A stretch of DNA of 64,000 nucleotides from Acidobacteriaceae bacterium (lineage in GTDB: Bacteria > Acidobacteriota > Terriglobia > Terriglobales > Acidobacteriaceae). A program made the position numbers and the translations under genes. This document shows positions 9,141-18,410 of this stretch, one piece after another. The stretch's first letter is position 1; each line of letters begins with the position of its first letter. The notes beneath the pieces are model-generated. The model had not been told where the DNA came from. It saw only the letters and a list, made by a program, of their open reading frames with translations, and ran no database searches. Where the stretch lies: positions 62,001 through 126,000 of the forward strand of contig CAHJWL010000007.1 in the NCBI GenBank assembly GCA_903642235.1. The letters are read 5' to 3'.

Positions 9141-10436
9141 CTAGGGGTTATCGCGGAGTTTGGCAACCATCGCCAGGGAGAGACCCTCCTGCTCTGCAAG
9201 GTGCTGGTGCTTGCTACTCCCGATTCGCTGGGCGTGATAGATGCCGGCATGTCCTGAGAAGAGATAGCTGACTACGCACGCAATGGCGGCGTACGCTCCT
9301 GCTTCAGCTCCGAAGAGTTCAATGGCCATGAACGTGGACGCGATCGGGGTATTCGCGGCACCGGCGAAGACCGCAACGAATCCCATCCCGGCCAGCAGTG
9401 ATGGCGGGAGCGGCAGAAGGTATGAAAGCGCATTTCCAAGCGTCGCCCCGATGAAGAACAACGGGGTCACCTCGCCGCCCTTGAAGCCAGCCCCCAGGGT
9501 AACGGCGGTGAACAGCAATTTTGCCGCGAAGTCGTACGGAGGTTGACGCCCTCCGAAGGCCGCGACAATGGTCGGTAGTCCAAGGCCGATGTACTTCGTG
9601 GTTCCGAAAGTGAAGACTGCAGCAGCTACAAGAACTCCGCCGATGAACGGTCGGAAGGGAGACCACTTGATGTGCTTTCTGAAGAGATGGCCTGTGGCAT
9701 GGGTCAGGTTGGCAAACGACATGCCGACCATACCAAAGATGGCGCCGGCAGTGGACGCTAGAAGGATGCCTTTGAGAGTCAATGCGGGAACGTCCGCGAC
9801 GCGGTACAGGGTGTGGTGTACTCCCCAAGCAGCCGTGGTGAAATCTCCAAGGAAGGCGGCGATGAAGCAGGGTGCGAGGGCATCGTAGCTGATGGTGCCG
9901 AAGGCCAGCACTTCCATCCCGAAGATCGCCCCGGCGAGCGGAGTCCCAAAGACTGACGCAAAGCCTGCGCTGATACCCGCCATTAACAGAATCCTGCGCT
10001 CGACGGCGTTCATGCGGAAGGGCCGGGCCAGTTGATCGGCGAGAGAAGCACCGGTCTGTATGGCTGTTCCTTCTCGTCCTGCCGATCCACCAAACAAGTG
10101 AGTCATGAAGGTACCAATGAGAATGAGCGGCGTCATCCGCACCGGAATGGTGCGCTTCGGATCATGAATTTCATCCAGAATGAGGTTGTTGCCTGCTTCT
10201 ACCGATGTACCAAGGTATCGGTACATGACACCCACCAGAAGCCCTGCCAATGGCAGCAACGCAATACTCCACGTGTGGCTTTCGCGAAAGTCGGTAGCAA
10301 CGACCAGCGACCAGAGCAGCAACGCAGATGCAGTGCCACCCATACTCCCCACCAGCACGCCTATAGGGATCCAGCGAAGAAGATAGCGGAGAGTGCTGAT
10401 GACTTCCGATTTTGCCAGGAAGCGAAATTTGGGCAC
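9141..10436 (-). CDS. CLC-F type fluoride/proton antiporter
   Basis: 431 residues of the CLC chloride-channel/transporter fold. The gating-glutamate motif is GREGT (about residues 120-124, Glu122), and the later segment GGEVTPLFFIGATLGN matches the CLC pore. Where ordinary CLCs carry the chloride-binding GSGIP, this protein has GNNLI (about residues 82-86). That substitution, with GREGT instead of GREGP, is the hallmark of the CLC-F branch that exports fluoride in exchange for protons. The start is GTG, 6 nt after a GGAG ribosome site that is buried in the fluoride riboswitch directly upstream. The protein should act in the inner membrane to keep cytoplasmic fluoride low. Confidence 0.9.
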   Translation of the reverse strand: MPKFRFLAKSEVISTLRYLLRWIPIGVLVGSMGGTASALLLWSLVVATDFRESHTWSIALLPLAGLLVGVMYRYLGTSVEAGNNLILDEIHDPKRTIPVRMTPLILIGTFMTHLFGGSAGREGTAIQTGASLADQLARPFRMNAVERRILLMAGISAGFASVFGTPLAGAIFGMEVLAFGTISYDALAPCFIAAFLGDFTTAAWGVHHTLYRVADVPALTLKGILLASTAGAIFGMVGMSFANLTHATGHLFRKHIKWSPFRPFIGGVLVAAAVFTFGTTKYIGLGLPTIVAAFGGRQPPYDFAAKLLFTAVTLGAGFKGGEVTPLFFIGATLGNALSYLLPLPPSLLAGMGFVAVFAGAANTPIASTFMAIELFGAEAGAYAAIACVVSYLFSGHAGIYHAQRIGSSKHQHLAEQEGLSLAMVAKLRDNP

Positions 10437-10514
10437 AAGGATCTCCTACCTGAGAATGTAGGAGTCATCAGCAGCGTTTCCGCATGCAGGCACGGCGAAC
10501 CCCATCGCCATAGA
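10437..10514 (-). promoter_or_regulatory. Fluoride riboswitch (crcB motif), translational type
   Basis: On the minus strand the leader contains the conserved fluoride aptamer blocks in order: GGCGATGGGGTTCGCC, then AAACGCTGC, then TGATGACTCCTAC. Directly after comes ATTCTCA and GGTAGGAG, followed by ATCCTT and the GTG start codon. The aptamer's CTCCTAC is a perfect complement of GTAGGAG, which contains the Shine-Dalgarno sequence, so the two form a hairpin at 10443-10464. Without fluoride the ribosome site should be paired; fluoride binding should hold the CTCCTAC strand in the aptamer and open the site. The aptamer spans about 10455-10512. Confidence 0.93.
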
Positions 10515-10774
10515 TTGCCTTTACCGTAACAAAGCGCGGCCCGAAGGGTCAATCAGGCCGTGTACTCTTCCTCCCGCGTCTCTGCGATTTGCAGCCCGCG
10601 CTACAGAGTCCAGCGTGTGAGGCTGTACCGGGCCAAGCCATCGAGGGCACTTCCCATGGCGACCCAAAGGTATGTCATCGCGCGATATCTCCACCTTCCT
10701 TCTAGCCGATGTCTGACTCGAAGATGCGAGCATGACCTTCACTTTAGAAGGACATGACAGGGCAGGAGCCCGGA
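10515..10774. other. Intergenic stretch with no recognised gene
   Basis: This lies between the fluoride riboswitch and the molybdenum-enzyme relic. Open frames here are short, arginine-rich and without homology that I recognise. It must contain the promoter for the minus-strand antiporter transcript, and may include further degraded sequence of the relic. Confidence 0.4.
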
Positions 10775-11088
10775 CGCGCGCGTTCATCCCGTCCGATTCG
10801 GCGTACTGCATGTTCGGAGCCGCATGGGGCAGTGACACGCACAGGAAGTGTTGACGTCTCTGCGGATGACGGCAGCACCTGGCAGCCTGTACGCTTTCTG
10901 GATGAGCCGCAGTTCGGTTTGTGGCGGTGACACGGTCTTTCATTGGCCGGTGCCAGATAAAAGGGAAGTTATCTGCTGAAGTCTTGCGCCCTGAACACAG
11001 AGGCAACACGCAACCGGAGCATCATGATAAGCGCTTTGGAACCTACGTCATCTGTTCCAGATTCACCGATGAGGTCGTCGTGCGCTGA
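10775..11088 (+). pseudogene. Relic of a sulfite-oxidase-like molybdenum oxidoreductase (C-terminus)
   Basis: Short protein-like blocks appear in order in different frames. They are GAAWGS, then SVDVSADDGSTWQPVRFLDE with PQFGLW, then FHWPVPDKREVIC, and finally QPEHHDKRFGTYVIC with a tail ending DEVVVR and a stop at 11086-11088. This order and wording fit the Mo-co oxidoreductase dimerisation domain of sulfite oxidases (DGG-TW, P-W and QPE motifs). At least two frame changes and internal stop codons separate the blocks, so nothing functional can be made. Its stop codon overlaps the ATG of the LysR gene, suggesting that the regulator once sat directly behind this enzyme gene. The 5' limit is uncertain. 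Confidence 0.55.
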
Positions 11089-12026
11089 TGCTTGAGAACT
11101 TCCGCATCCGGGTTTTTCGCGCTGTTGCTCACCACCTCAACTTCAGCCGCGCTGCGGAGGAACTCCTCCTGACGCAGCCGGCGGTGACGCAACAGATCAA
11201 GGCACTCGAAGAGGAGTTCGGCATTCCACTTTTCAATCGGGGAGGAGGCAAGATCTCCCTGACCTCCGGTGGCGAGGCACTTCTACCTTTTGCAGACCAG
11301 ATGAAAGCTCTTGGCGAGCAGGCCGTCTCAGCGGTCGCCAGGGCGCATGGTCAACAGGCCGGTGAGCTCGCGCTCGGTGCCTCTCAAACAATTGCGCAAT
11401 ACCTCCTGCCGAACTTCGCCGCCAGATTTCTCAAAGCGCAGCCGAAGGTCCGGGTTACGGCGCGAAGCGGCAACACCGACGAGATGCTTGAGGCTCTGCT
11501 TGCACGCGAGATACAGCTCGCGCTGATCGAAGGTCCCGAACAACGCAAAGACATTCATATCGAAGCCTTCATGGAAGATCATATGGTTCTCGTCGTCCCC
11601 ACGGGACACGAATGGGCCGACCACGAGATTGAACCTGAGGAGTTGAAGGACCACCCGTTGCTGGCTCGAGAGTTCGGTTCAGGTTCCCGCCGCGTCGTGG
11701 AGCAGGCACTTGCACGGGTTGGTTTGAAGCCGAAGGATCTTGAGATAAGCATGGAACTTGATTCGACAGAAGGTCTTCTCAGTGCAGTTGAAGCGGGCCT
11801 GGGTGTCACATTTGTGTCACGCTGGGCGGTTCGAAACCAGTTGGAACTTGGCACGCTGAAGATTGCCCGCGTCAGCGGACTCAGACTGGCTCGACGCTTC
11901 GCGATGGCCTATCCAGCCGGTCCAGAGCCAACCGGCAGCGTAGGCGCCTTCCGCTCCATGCTGCTGACGCATGCCCGGGAGCTTTCTCCCCGCGCGACAG
12001 GGCGCGCGAAACATGCACCTTCATGA
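11088..12026 (+). CDS. LysR-family transcriptional regulator
   Basis: 312 residues. The N-terminal winged helix-turn-helix is clear (FRAVAHHLNFSRAAEELLLT, then QPAVTQQIKALEEEFGIPLF). The C-terminal effector-binding domain has the usual LysR pattern, including GELALGASQTIAQYLLP and the closing GLGVTFVSRWAV. The best resemblance is to the CysB/CbbR-like branch. The start ATG overlaps the stop of the upstream molybdenum-enzyme relic, so its original target or partner may be lost. The next gene downstream is convergent. Confidence 0.9.
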   Translation: MLENFRIRVFRAVAHHLNFSRAAEELLLTQPAVTQQIKALEEEFGIPLFNRGGGKISLTSGGEALLPFADQMKALGEQAVSAVARAHGQQAGELALGASQTIAQYLLPNFAARFLKAQPKVRVTARSGNTDEMLEALLAREIQLALIEGPEQRKDIHIEAFMEDHMVLVVPTGHEWADHEIEPEELKDHPLLAREFGSGSRRVVEQALARVGLKPKDLEISMELDSTEGLLSAVEAGLGVTFVSRWAVRNQLELGTLKIARVSGLRLARRFAMAYPAGPEPTGSVGAFRSMLLTHARELSPRATGRAKHAPS

Positions 12027-12093
12027 ACGAAGAGCGGCCGAGGCTGGAGACGACTGCGTGGAGCAGCTCTGGACAAAACGGACAGACTTAAGA

Positions 12094-12120
12094 GCCTGTT
12101 TCGACCAGAGAGAAACAGGC
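12094..12120 (+). terminator. Inverted repeat between convergent genes
   Basis: A perfect 9-bp stem (GCCTGTTTC / GAAACAGGC) with a 9-nt loop lies between the convergent LysR and serine hydrolase genes. There is no good T-run on either strand, so terminator function is only likely from its position. Confidence 0.3.
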
Positions 12121-12213
12121 CCGTACATCCCGGAAAGCATGCACGAACGAAAGGACGAGTCCTCACAACTTAGTACTCGAAAACAGGCTGCAAGTACATA
12201 GTCCAGTCGAAAC

Positions 12214-13314
12214 TCACTTCTTTTCCGGATGCGCGACCAGGCTTGCTACATCCTCCTTCAACCTTGCTTGATCTGCTGCATTTGGAGCCAGCGGCCCCGG
12301 CTTGAAAGCGGGAAGAAGGGTATCCCATACGGCGTTCAGTTCTCCTTGCATGTTGCCGGTATCTGCGGTGATGGCGACCACGGCATCCTGATCCGGCAAG
12401 ACAACGATGAATTGACCGCCCGCTCCGTCGGCGCGATAGGCATTGTGACGGCATCTCCAGAACTGAAAGCCGTACCCTTCTATCCAGTCAGGACCGATCT
12501 GCGAATGACTCTCCTTTTCATTCTCGATTTGTTTCGAGGTAGCCTGCCGAATCCATTTACGAGGCACTCGTTGTTTGCCGTTCCATTTGCCTTTCTGCAG
12601 GTATAGCTGTCCGAGCTTCGCAATGTCCTCCGTGCGGAGGTAAAGGCCGTACCCGCCGAGCGAGTTACCTTCTGGGCTTGCGTCCCAACGCGGAGAGTCA
12701 ATGCCCAACGGACCGAAGATGCGCGGCTTGAGGTAGTCAAGCGCCGTCTGGCCCGTGACCCTGGTGATAATGGACGAGAGCACATACGTGCCCATGGTGT
12801 TGTAGAGGAAGTGGGTTCCCGGCTGAAATACGACCGGCTGTGCGAGAAATTGCTTTACTGTGGGGCCCCCATCCCGCTTCGGCTCTACCTCATGTCCACC
12901 GGACATCGTAAGGAGGTCACGCAACGTCATCGCCTGCAGATTAGCCGAAGGATGCAGCGGAGCGTCCGCCGGAAAAAACTTCAGCACCCGATCCTTGAGC
13001 TTCAATTTATGTTCGTGGATGGCAAGGCCAACCGCTGTGGACGTAAAGCTCTTGCTGACAGAGTTAAGAATGTGAGGAGCTTCAGCGGAGTTCGGCTTCC
13101 ACCAGCCCTCGGCGATAACCTTTCCGTGCCGCAGGACCATGAAGCTGTCGAAGGTGTTCACGTTCTTATTCGCAGCTTGCACAAACTGCCGGATGGCGCT
13201 CGACGAGATGCCCTCAGCCTCTGGCGTGCTTCGGGGCAGATCCTGTGCCTGCGCCCAGACGGTGCCTCCGAAAAGTAATCCAACTCGTATCCATCTGTAC
13301 AAGTGCGCCTTCAT
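12214..13314 (-). CDS. Serine hydrolase of the beta-lactamase class C / PBP family
   Basis: About 366 residues. ATG 13314 is chosen over the longer frame start at 13383 because GGAG lies 6 nt upstream and the protein then begins with a signal peptide (KAHLYRWIRVGLLFGG, cleaved near VWAQAQ). The active-site serine motif SxxK is SVSK, in HILNSVSKSFTSTAV. The second motif YxN is YNT in THFLYNTMGTYVLSS, and GAGGQF near the C-terminus fits the third motif region. This is the esterase/beta-lactamase C fold; such exported enzymes hydrolyse esters or peptides and are not necessarily antibiotic resistance genes. It is monocistronic. Confidence 0.85.
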   Translation of the reverse strand: MKAHLYRWIRVGLLFGGTVWAQAQDLPRSTPEAEGISSSAIRQFVQAANKNVNTFDSFMVLRHGKVIAEGWWKPNSAEAPHILNSVSKSFTSTAVGLAIHEHKLKLKDRVLKFFPADAPLHPSANLQAMTLRDLLTMSGGHEVEPKRDGGPTVKQFLAQPVVFQPGTHFLYNTMGTYVLSSIITRVTGQTALDYLKPRIFGPLGIDSPRWDASPEGNSLGGYGLYLRTEDIAKLGQLYLQKGKWNGKQRVPRKWIRQATSKQIENEKESHSQIGPDWIEGYGFQFWRCRHNAYRADGAGGQFIVVLPDQDAVVAITADTGNMQGELNAVWDTLLPAFKPGPLAPNAADQARLKEDVASLVAHPEKK

Positions 13315-13820
13315 CCTTTTCTCCATTGTTGCTTTAGCCTGGTTCACCGCATGGTCGTCTTCCGTCAAGTCGCGTGCAGGCATACCCAGGTGTCACGTGA
13401 CAGTTTGAGAGCGAGCCGTGACAACAGGGCCTGTTCTTGCGTTAAGCTACACCTCCTGCCCAAAGTGCAGAAGCCTGTTCTCACAAGCAAGCTCGTCATT
13501 CGGCAAACGGGCAATAGGTCGGCTATGTACGGGTGAGCACATTCGAGCGGAACGGAGAGCGGCAGTTCGAAGGAGTGGGCGCGAGCACCTGCAGGATCCC
13601 TACGAACGGCAGCTTGCCCTTCTGGCGCTCTATCTCAAGGCGGAAGAACGTCCATGAGATCTTCGGTATTTGCCCTGTACGTTCAAAGGCTGATACCACC
13701 GCGAGGCAGCTAGCGGAAGTTAACTACACATGGACTGGAACCAGAATGATTCGCCTGTGACATAGTGGCACCGGTAATCTGCCGGTCCCTGGTCTCTCAT
13801 TGCGACGAGTTAGAATCAGA
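13315..13820. other. Intergenic region, no gene recognised
   Basis: Several short open frames exist on both strands, but none has a convincing ribosome site, composition or recognisable motif. The adjoining S58 relic shows that this is a degenerating stretch, so unrecognisable gene remains may be present. Confidence 0.4.
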
Positions 13821-14212
13821 CTATTGTTTTTCCGTCCTGAAGATTTTCTGCAAACCATCATGTGGAAGAGCAATCAGGTATGTCGATCAGCACCGGACAT
13901 CGTGGTCGCCGCCACCATCGCGTTCACGATGGTTTCTTCTGTGGCTTCGACAGTAGCAGTAAAGAGCAGGCTGATTTTCTCATTCGAAACCGTTCGTATG
14001 GTGTTTGACCAGGCTCCTTGTCGGCAGCAGGATTTGCGGTCGAGAAGGCGAGAACGATATCGCCGGAGCTGTTGCCGGACGTCGCTCCTGTGCGTGCAAC
14101 TCCAAGTCAGCCCCTGCGCGCAATTCGTTTGAGCTGATGCGGCAGGAGCGGCGCATCCGTGGCGATGAGGACGATGATCGAGCCGACGTCACCTTGCGAG
14201 TCGGCATCAGGT
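13821..14212 (-). pseudogene. Relic of an S58 (DmpA/BapA) aminopeptidase, C-terminal third
   Basis: Read on the minus strand, three frames in turn give a collinear match to the end of S58 peptidases. First comes VGSIIVLIATDAPLLPHQLK, then (after an in-frame TGA) LGVARTGATSGNSSGDIVLA with FSTAN. The second block is LFTATVEATEETIVNAMVAA with TTMSGADRHT. The third is LIALPHDGLQKIFRTEKQ, with its stop at 13821-13823. The family consensus has the same order (ATDAPL, LARTGS..GSGD, TVEATEEAI, ALP). One nonsense codon and two frameshifts make it dead. The 5' two thirds are missing and were replaced by the region upstream of the alcohol dehydrogenase. Confidence 0.8.
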
Positions 14213-14286
14213 AGTTACCGGTGCAACGGCAAGCATCGCGGAGTGCGACTTAGGCGTCCAATCCGGTGCGAAAAGGAGAACTTGCC

Positions 14287-15396
14287 ATGATAGAAGCAGT
14301 TGGGTACGCCACAAGCCATTCCTTCACCGGTCTGAAGCCGCATAAGTTTGAACGAGATGATGCCAAGCCCAATGAGGTAGTAATTGACGTTCTGTACTGC
14401 GGGGTGTGTCACTCAGACATTCACCAAGCTAAGAATGAGTGGGGGAACACGGTCTACCCATGCATGCCGGGGCACGAGGTGGTCGGTCGCGTGAGCGCGG
14501 TCGGCGATACGGTAACACTCCATAAGGTCGGGGATCTAGTGGGTGTGGGCTGCATGATCGATAGCTGTCGGGAGTGCGCGCCGTGCCGTGAGGGTGACCA
14601 GAACTACTGTGAAGGTCCAAACAGCTGGCTGGCAACGTATAACGGGCCAATGATACCGGCGAAGAAAGCACCGAACGAAGCGAACCGCTATAACCGCGAC
14701 AACACCTTCGGCGGCTACAGCAATGTATTGGTCGTTCCGGAAGACTTCGTGCTGAAGATCCCCGCGGGGCTGAAGCTGGAAGCTGCAGCGCCGCTGCTGT
14801 GCGCGGGAGTGACCACGTATTCGCCCTTGAAGCACTGGGGCGTAAAAGCGGGCGACAAGGTAGGCATCGTGGGTTTTGGTGGGCTTGGCGACATCGCGGC
14901 AAAGATGGCGATCGCAATGGGAGCGACCGTGACGCTGTTCACGACAGACGAGGAAAAGCTCGAAGAGGCTGTCCGGATTGGCGCAACAGGTGTTTTAGAG
15001 AAGAAACTTACAGAGGAAGTCGATCCCACGAACCCGCTGACACGCACTTTTGATCTCATCCTGAGTACTGTGCCCAAGAAACATGATCTGAACCCATATC
15101 TACCTTTGCTGAAGCGCGACAAAACAATGGTCGTCATGGGTGACCTCGGGCCGCTAGAACCGATCAACAACATGCAGACGGCCTTTCACCGAAATGGTGT
15201 CGCGGGATCCCTGATCGGCAGTATCGCGGAGACGCAGGAGGTGTTGAATTTCTGTGCAGAGCACGGGATAGCGCATGACGTTCAATTACTAGACATTAAG
15301 GACATCAACGACGCCTACAAAGAAGTGGAGAAGGGCGACGTGCGCTTCCGCTACGTCATCGACCTCGCGACGCTGAACGCGCAGGACGCGCACTAG
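14287..15396 (+). CDS. Zinc-dependent alcohol dehydrogenase, cinnamyl-alcohol/YahK type
   Basis: About 369 residues of the medium-chain dehydrogenase family. The catalytic zinc segment is CGVCHSDIHQAKNEWG with GHEVVG, and the structural zinc loop has the cysteines of SCRECAPCREGDQNYC. The nucleotide-binding Rossmann turn is GFGGLGDIAAKMA. These are typical of NADP(H)-dependent aldehyde reductases such as YahK/AdhA. ATG 14287 is chosen because AAGGAG lies about 9 nt upstream; the frame also has a GTG at 14266. It is cytoplasmic and monocistronic. Confidence 0.9.
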   Translation: MIEAVGYATSHSFTGLKPHKFERDDAKPNEVVIDVLYCGVCHSDIHQAKNEWGNTVYPCMPGHEVVGRVSAVGDTVTLHKVGDLVGVGCMIDSCRECAPCREGDQNYCEGPNSWLATYNGPMIPAKKAPNEANRYNRDNTFGGYSNVLVVPEDFVLKIPAGLKLEAAAPLLCAGVTTYSPLKHWGVKAGDKVGIVGFGGLGDIAAKMAIAMGATVTLFTTDEEKLEEAVRIGATGVLEKKLTEEVDPTNPLTRTFDLILSTVPKKHDLNPYLPLLKRDKTMVVMGDLGPLEPINNMQTAFHRNGVAGSLIGSIAETQEVLNFCAEHGIAHDVQLLDIKDINDAYKEVEKGDVRFRYVIDLATLNAQDAH

Positions 15397-15597
15397 CCTC
15401 CATCCGAATGCTTTTTTTAGAACGGATAGGAGCAACATACCTACTGATCTCTCCGTAAAGGCACGCACTCGAGATATTCAGGAGTGAGAAGCAAGCCTCG
15501 GCCAAAGACAGAGGTGCCCGATGGTCGTTGTCTCGGGCACCTCCACTTGGATCATTCCCTCTCTGCTTCTCTGAGCTGCTTCTGCCACTCTGAGGAT

Positions 15598-18331
15598 CTA
15601 TTGTGCGACTTTGCCATCTGCATTCAACATATGTACCGGTCCCAGATCAAGCTCTTTCAGTCCAGCCTCAATCTTTGCGCGATCGCCAACAACAATCCAC
15701 ACCAGCTGTTTTGGATGAAAGAAGGTTGCTGCCGCAGAACTCAGATCCGCTGGTGTAAGCGAATTTGCCTTATCCGCATACGTAGAGAAGAAATCTTCAG
15801 GCAGATGGTATGAAAGTACACGTTGAATGAATGTACTTACAGCTTGTGAAGTTGCGAACTGACCTTGAAGGCTCTTGGTCGCCTGGTCAACGACCCCCCG
15901 CAACTCGCCTGCGCTTGCTGGCTGACTGCCGGCCATGCCCTGAATCTCCTTTTCCATCTCGACAAGCGAGTCTTTCGTCTTGTCCGTTTGTACCGAAGCG
16001 AAGACAAGGTAGGGCCGCTGCCCTGACGTCGATACCAAGCTAGAGTGGGCTCCGTACGACCAGTGTTTATTCTCACGCAGATTCATATTGAGTCGGCTGG
16101 TAAACGACCCGCTGAGGATGTCGTTCCACATCTCCAGAGCCACTTCATTGGGTGAGTTATAGGGTGGTGCGATCGTTGCCGCGATAAGGTCTGACTGCTG
16201 GGCACCAGGCCGGTCAATAAGATACAGACCAGGACTCACGGGGCTTTTAACCTCTGGGGTTGTCAACGGTGGAAGTGGCGCCTTCTTCCATCCGTCGAAC
16301 GCGGATTCCAGCAGTGGCTTCAATGTCGCGAGTGTTGTGTCACCAACGATCACCAGAGTCGCATTATTGGGTCTGTAGCCCTGCTCGTGGAAATGGATCA
16401 AGTCATCGCGAGTCAGTTTGTCTACAGAGAGGGCGGTTCCAGTACCCGACAGCGGAATCCCATAAGGGTGCTTCTCGCCGAATAGCAGTGAAGGAAAAAC
16501 GCGAATGGCGGTCCCCATCCCCTGTGTCTTCTCCTGCGCGATCCTGGAAACCTGTATCTTTTTTTGGCGGCCAATCTCCTCGATAGTGAAGCTGGGGTGC
16601 TCCACAATGTCGGCAAGGAGGTCTAACGCAGGCTTTAGCTTGCTTGCCAAGCCAACTACTGACACTGTTGATGTATCCAGGGAAGCGGACGAGTGGGCCT
16701 CGAGGCCTAAACGATCAAGCTCGTCGCTGAGCTGCAGCGCACTGTACTTGTCGGTTCCATCCAACAGAAGCGAAGACGTCAGGTGTGCCGTTCCTGGCGC
16801 GACCAAGCGATCAGACGAAAATCCCGCATTTACGATCATCGAGAGACTAATCGCAGGTAACTCGTGCCGCTCGGCAAGTATGACTTTAAGGCCGTTCGAT
16901 AACGTCATGCGCTCGACTGCTGGCAGATGAAATGGTTGAGCGGGCCCAATCTGGGGCAGCTTGGACCGGTCGACATCCTTGTCAGCTACAGTCGTCTTGG
17001 AGAATGGTTTGATCTCTAATTGGTACTCTCCATCTGCTAGCCATCGATTTGCTGCATTCTTGATATCCGCTGAAGTTGCAGCACGCACCCGTTTGAGCGA
17101 GGTTAGATAAGCGTCTGGATTACCAGTAAAAACCTGCCCTTGAGCGAGAGTTTCAGCCTGCTCCATGACAGCATCCAGGTCCAGTACCTGACGGGTTTCA
17201 TCCCTGGCCTTGACTCGCTCCAACTCGTCTACCGTTGGTCCATCCCTCAAGATGGACTGCAGCTCAGTCTGTACGGTGGACTCTATCGCTTTAAGGTCCG
17301 CATCAGGCTTGGCAGTGATTTGAATCTTAAACTGACCTGCAATTTCATTCTCATCCGCGCCTGCATCAACGGAAGTGGCCACCTGCATGTCGTAGACGAG
17401 CTGTTTATATAATCGAGAGCTCTTACCCGACGCGAGCACATCGCTTAGGAGATCGAGATAATCAGCGTCTGCCGTTCCGAACTGCGGTATGTTCCAAGTC
17501 ATCTCAATCATCGGCGTAGCAACGCGATCCTGCACCTCCTGAAGATGCAGTCCAGTCATCTTTGACACCCAGGCTTCCTGGTGGGCTATCGGAGGGCCAG
17601 AGGGGAATACTGCCAAAGTACGTCTCAACGAGTTTGCGAGCCGCCATCGGTGTAATGTCTCCAGCTAAGGTCAGCGTTGCATTGGACGGTCCGTAGTACG
17701 TCGCGAACCAAGTCTTAACGTCATCGAGCGAGGCAGCATTTAGATCGTCCATGGACCCGATGACTGTGTGCAAATAAGGGTGTAGAGCTGGATAGGTGCT
17801 TTTGACTGTAAGTTCCTGGGCAACAGCATAGGGCTGGTTTTCACCCTGTCGCTTCTCGTTCTGCACAACCCCCCGTTGCAGGTCCAGCGTGCCTTGATTC
17901 AGAACGAAGTGGCCCATCCGGTCCGATTCAAGGAACAACGCATACTCTAACGAAGCGACGGGAACGACCTCAAAAAAGTTTGTCCGGTCAGTTGTCGTTG
18001 TGCCATTCAGACTCGTTGCACCAGCGATCTGCATCGCGGGGATATATGGCCCCTTCACATGCTCGCTTCCACCAAACATCAGGTGCTCGAATAAGTGTGC
18101 AAAGCCCGTTTTACCTGCAACTTCACTGCCTGATCCGACGTGATACCAAATGTCCACTGCCACGATAGGTACTCTGTGATCCTCATGGATCAACACAGTA
18201 AGCCCATTTGGGAGAATGAAGCGCTCGTACTTCAGAATAGGGTCCTGCGCATGACTTGCTGTGAGAGAGCAGGTCAAAACCGCTCCGCAAAACACCATTT
18301 CTGCTATTGATACTCGCTTGAACACGTTCAT
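15598..18331 (-). pseudogene. M16 zinc peptidase (two M16 units), frameshifted
   Basis: Two overlapping frames form one M16 (pitrilysin/insulinase type) peptidase of about 910 residues. The first frame starts at ATG 18331 behind AGGAG, has a signal peptide (VLTCSLTASHAQ), and carries the zinc site HLFEH (residues 79-83) with the later glutamate in NEKRQ. The frame then breaks near VETYFGSIP. The second frame resumes with SGPPIAHQEAWVSK and runs to 15598 with the inactive second M16 half. The break coincides with a run of four C on the coding strand (17602-17605); three would restore the frame. It is the last gene of the sigma/receptor operon. If the shift is real, only the catalytic N-terminal quarter is made. 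Confidence 0.85.
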
Positions 18332-18410
18332 TTTGGCTCCTGTGACGCAGAAATGTGCTGGATGGTGAGAAATATGTCGATAACTACGGATAAGGCCGGA
18401 GTAGGCCGGA

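Noticed and set aside
10521..11009. Minus-strand 162-codon frame over the molybdenum-enzyme relic
   Set aside because: Lies opposite recognisable relic blocks, has no motif of its own and an unlikely Arg/Ser/Pro-rich composition.
13980..14207. Minus-strand 75-codon frame in the S58 relic
   Set aside because: It is the wrong frame of the peptidase relic; the neighbouring frames give the family match.
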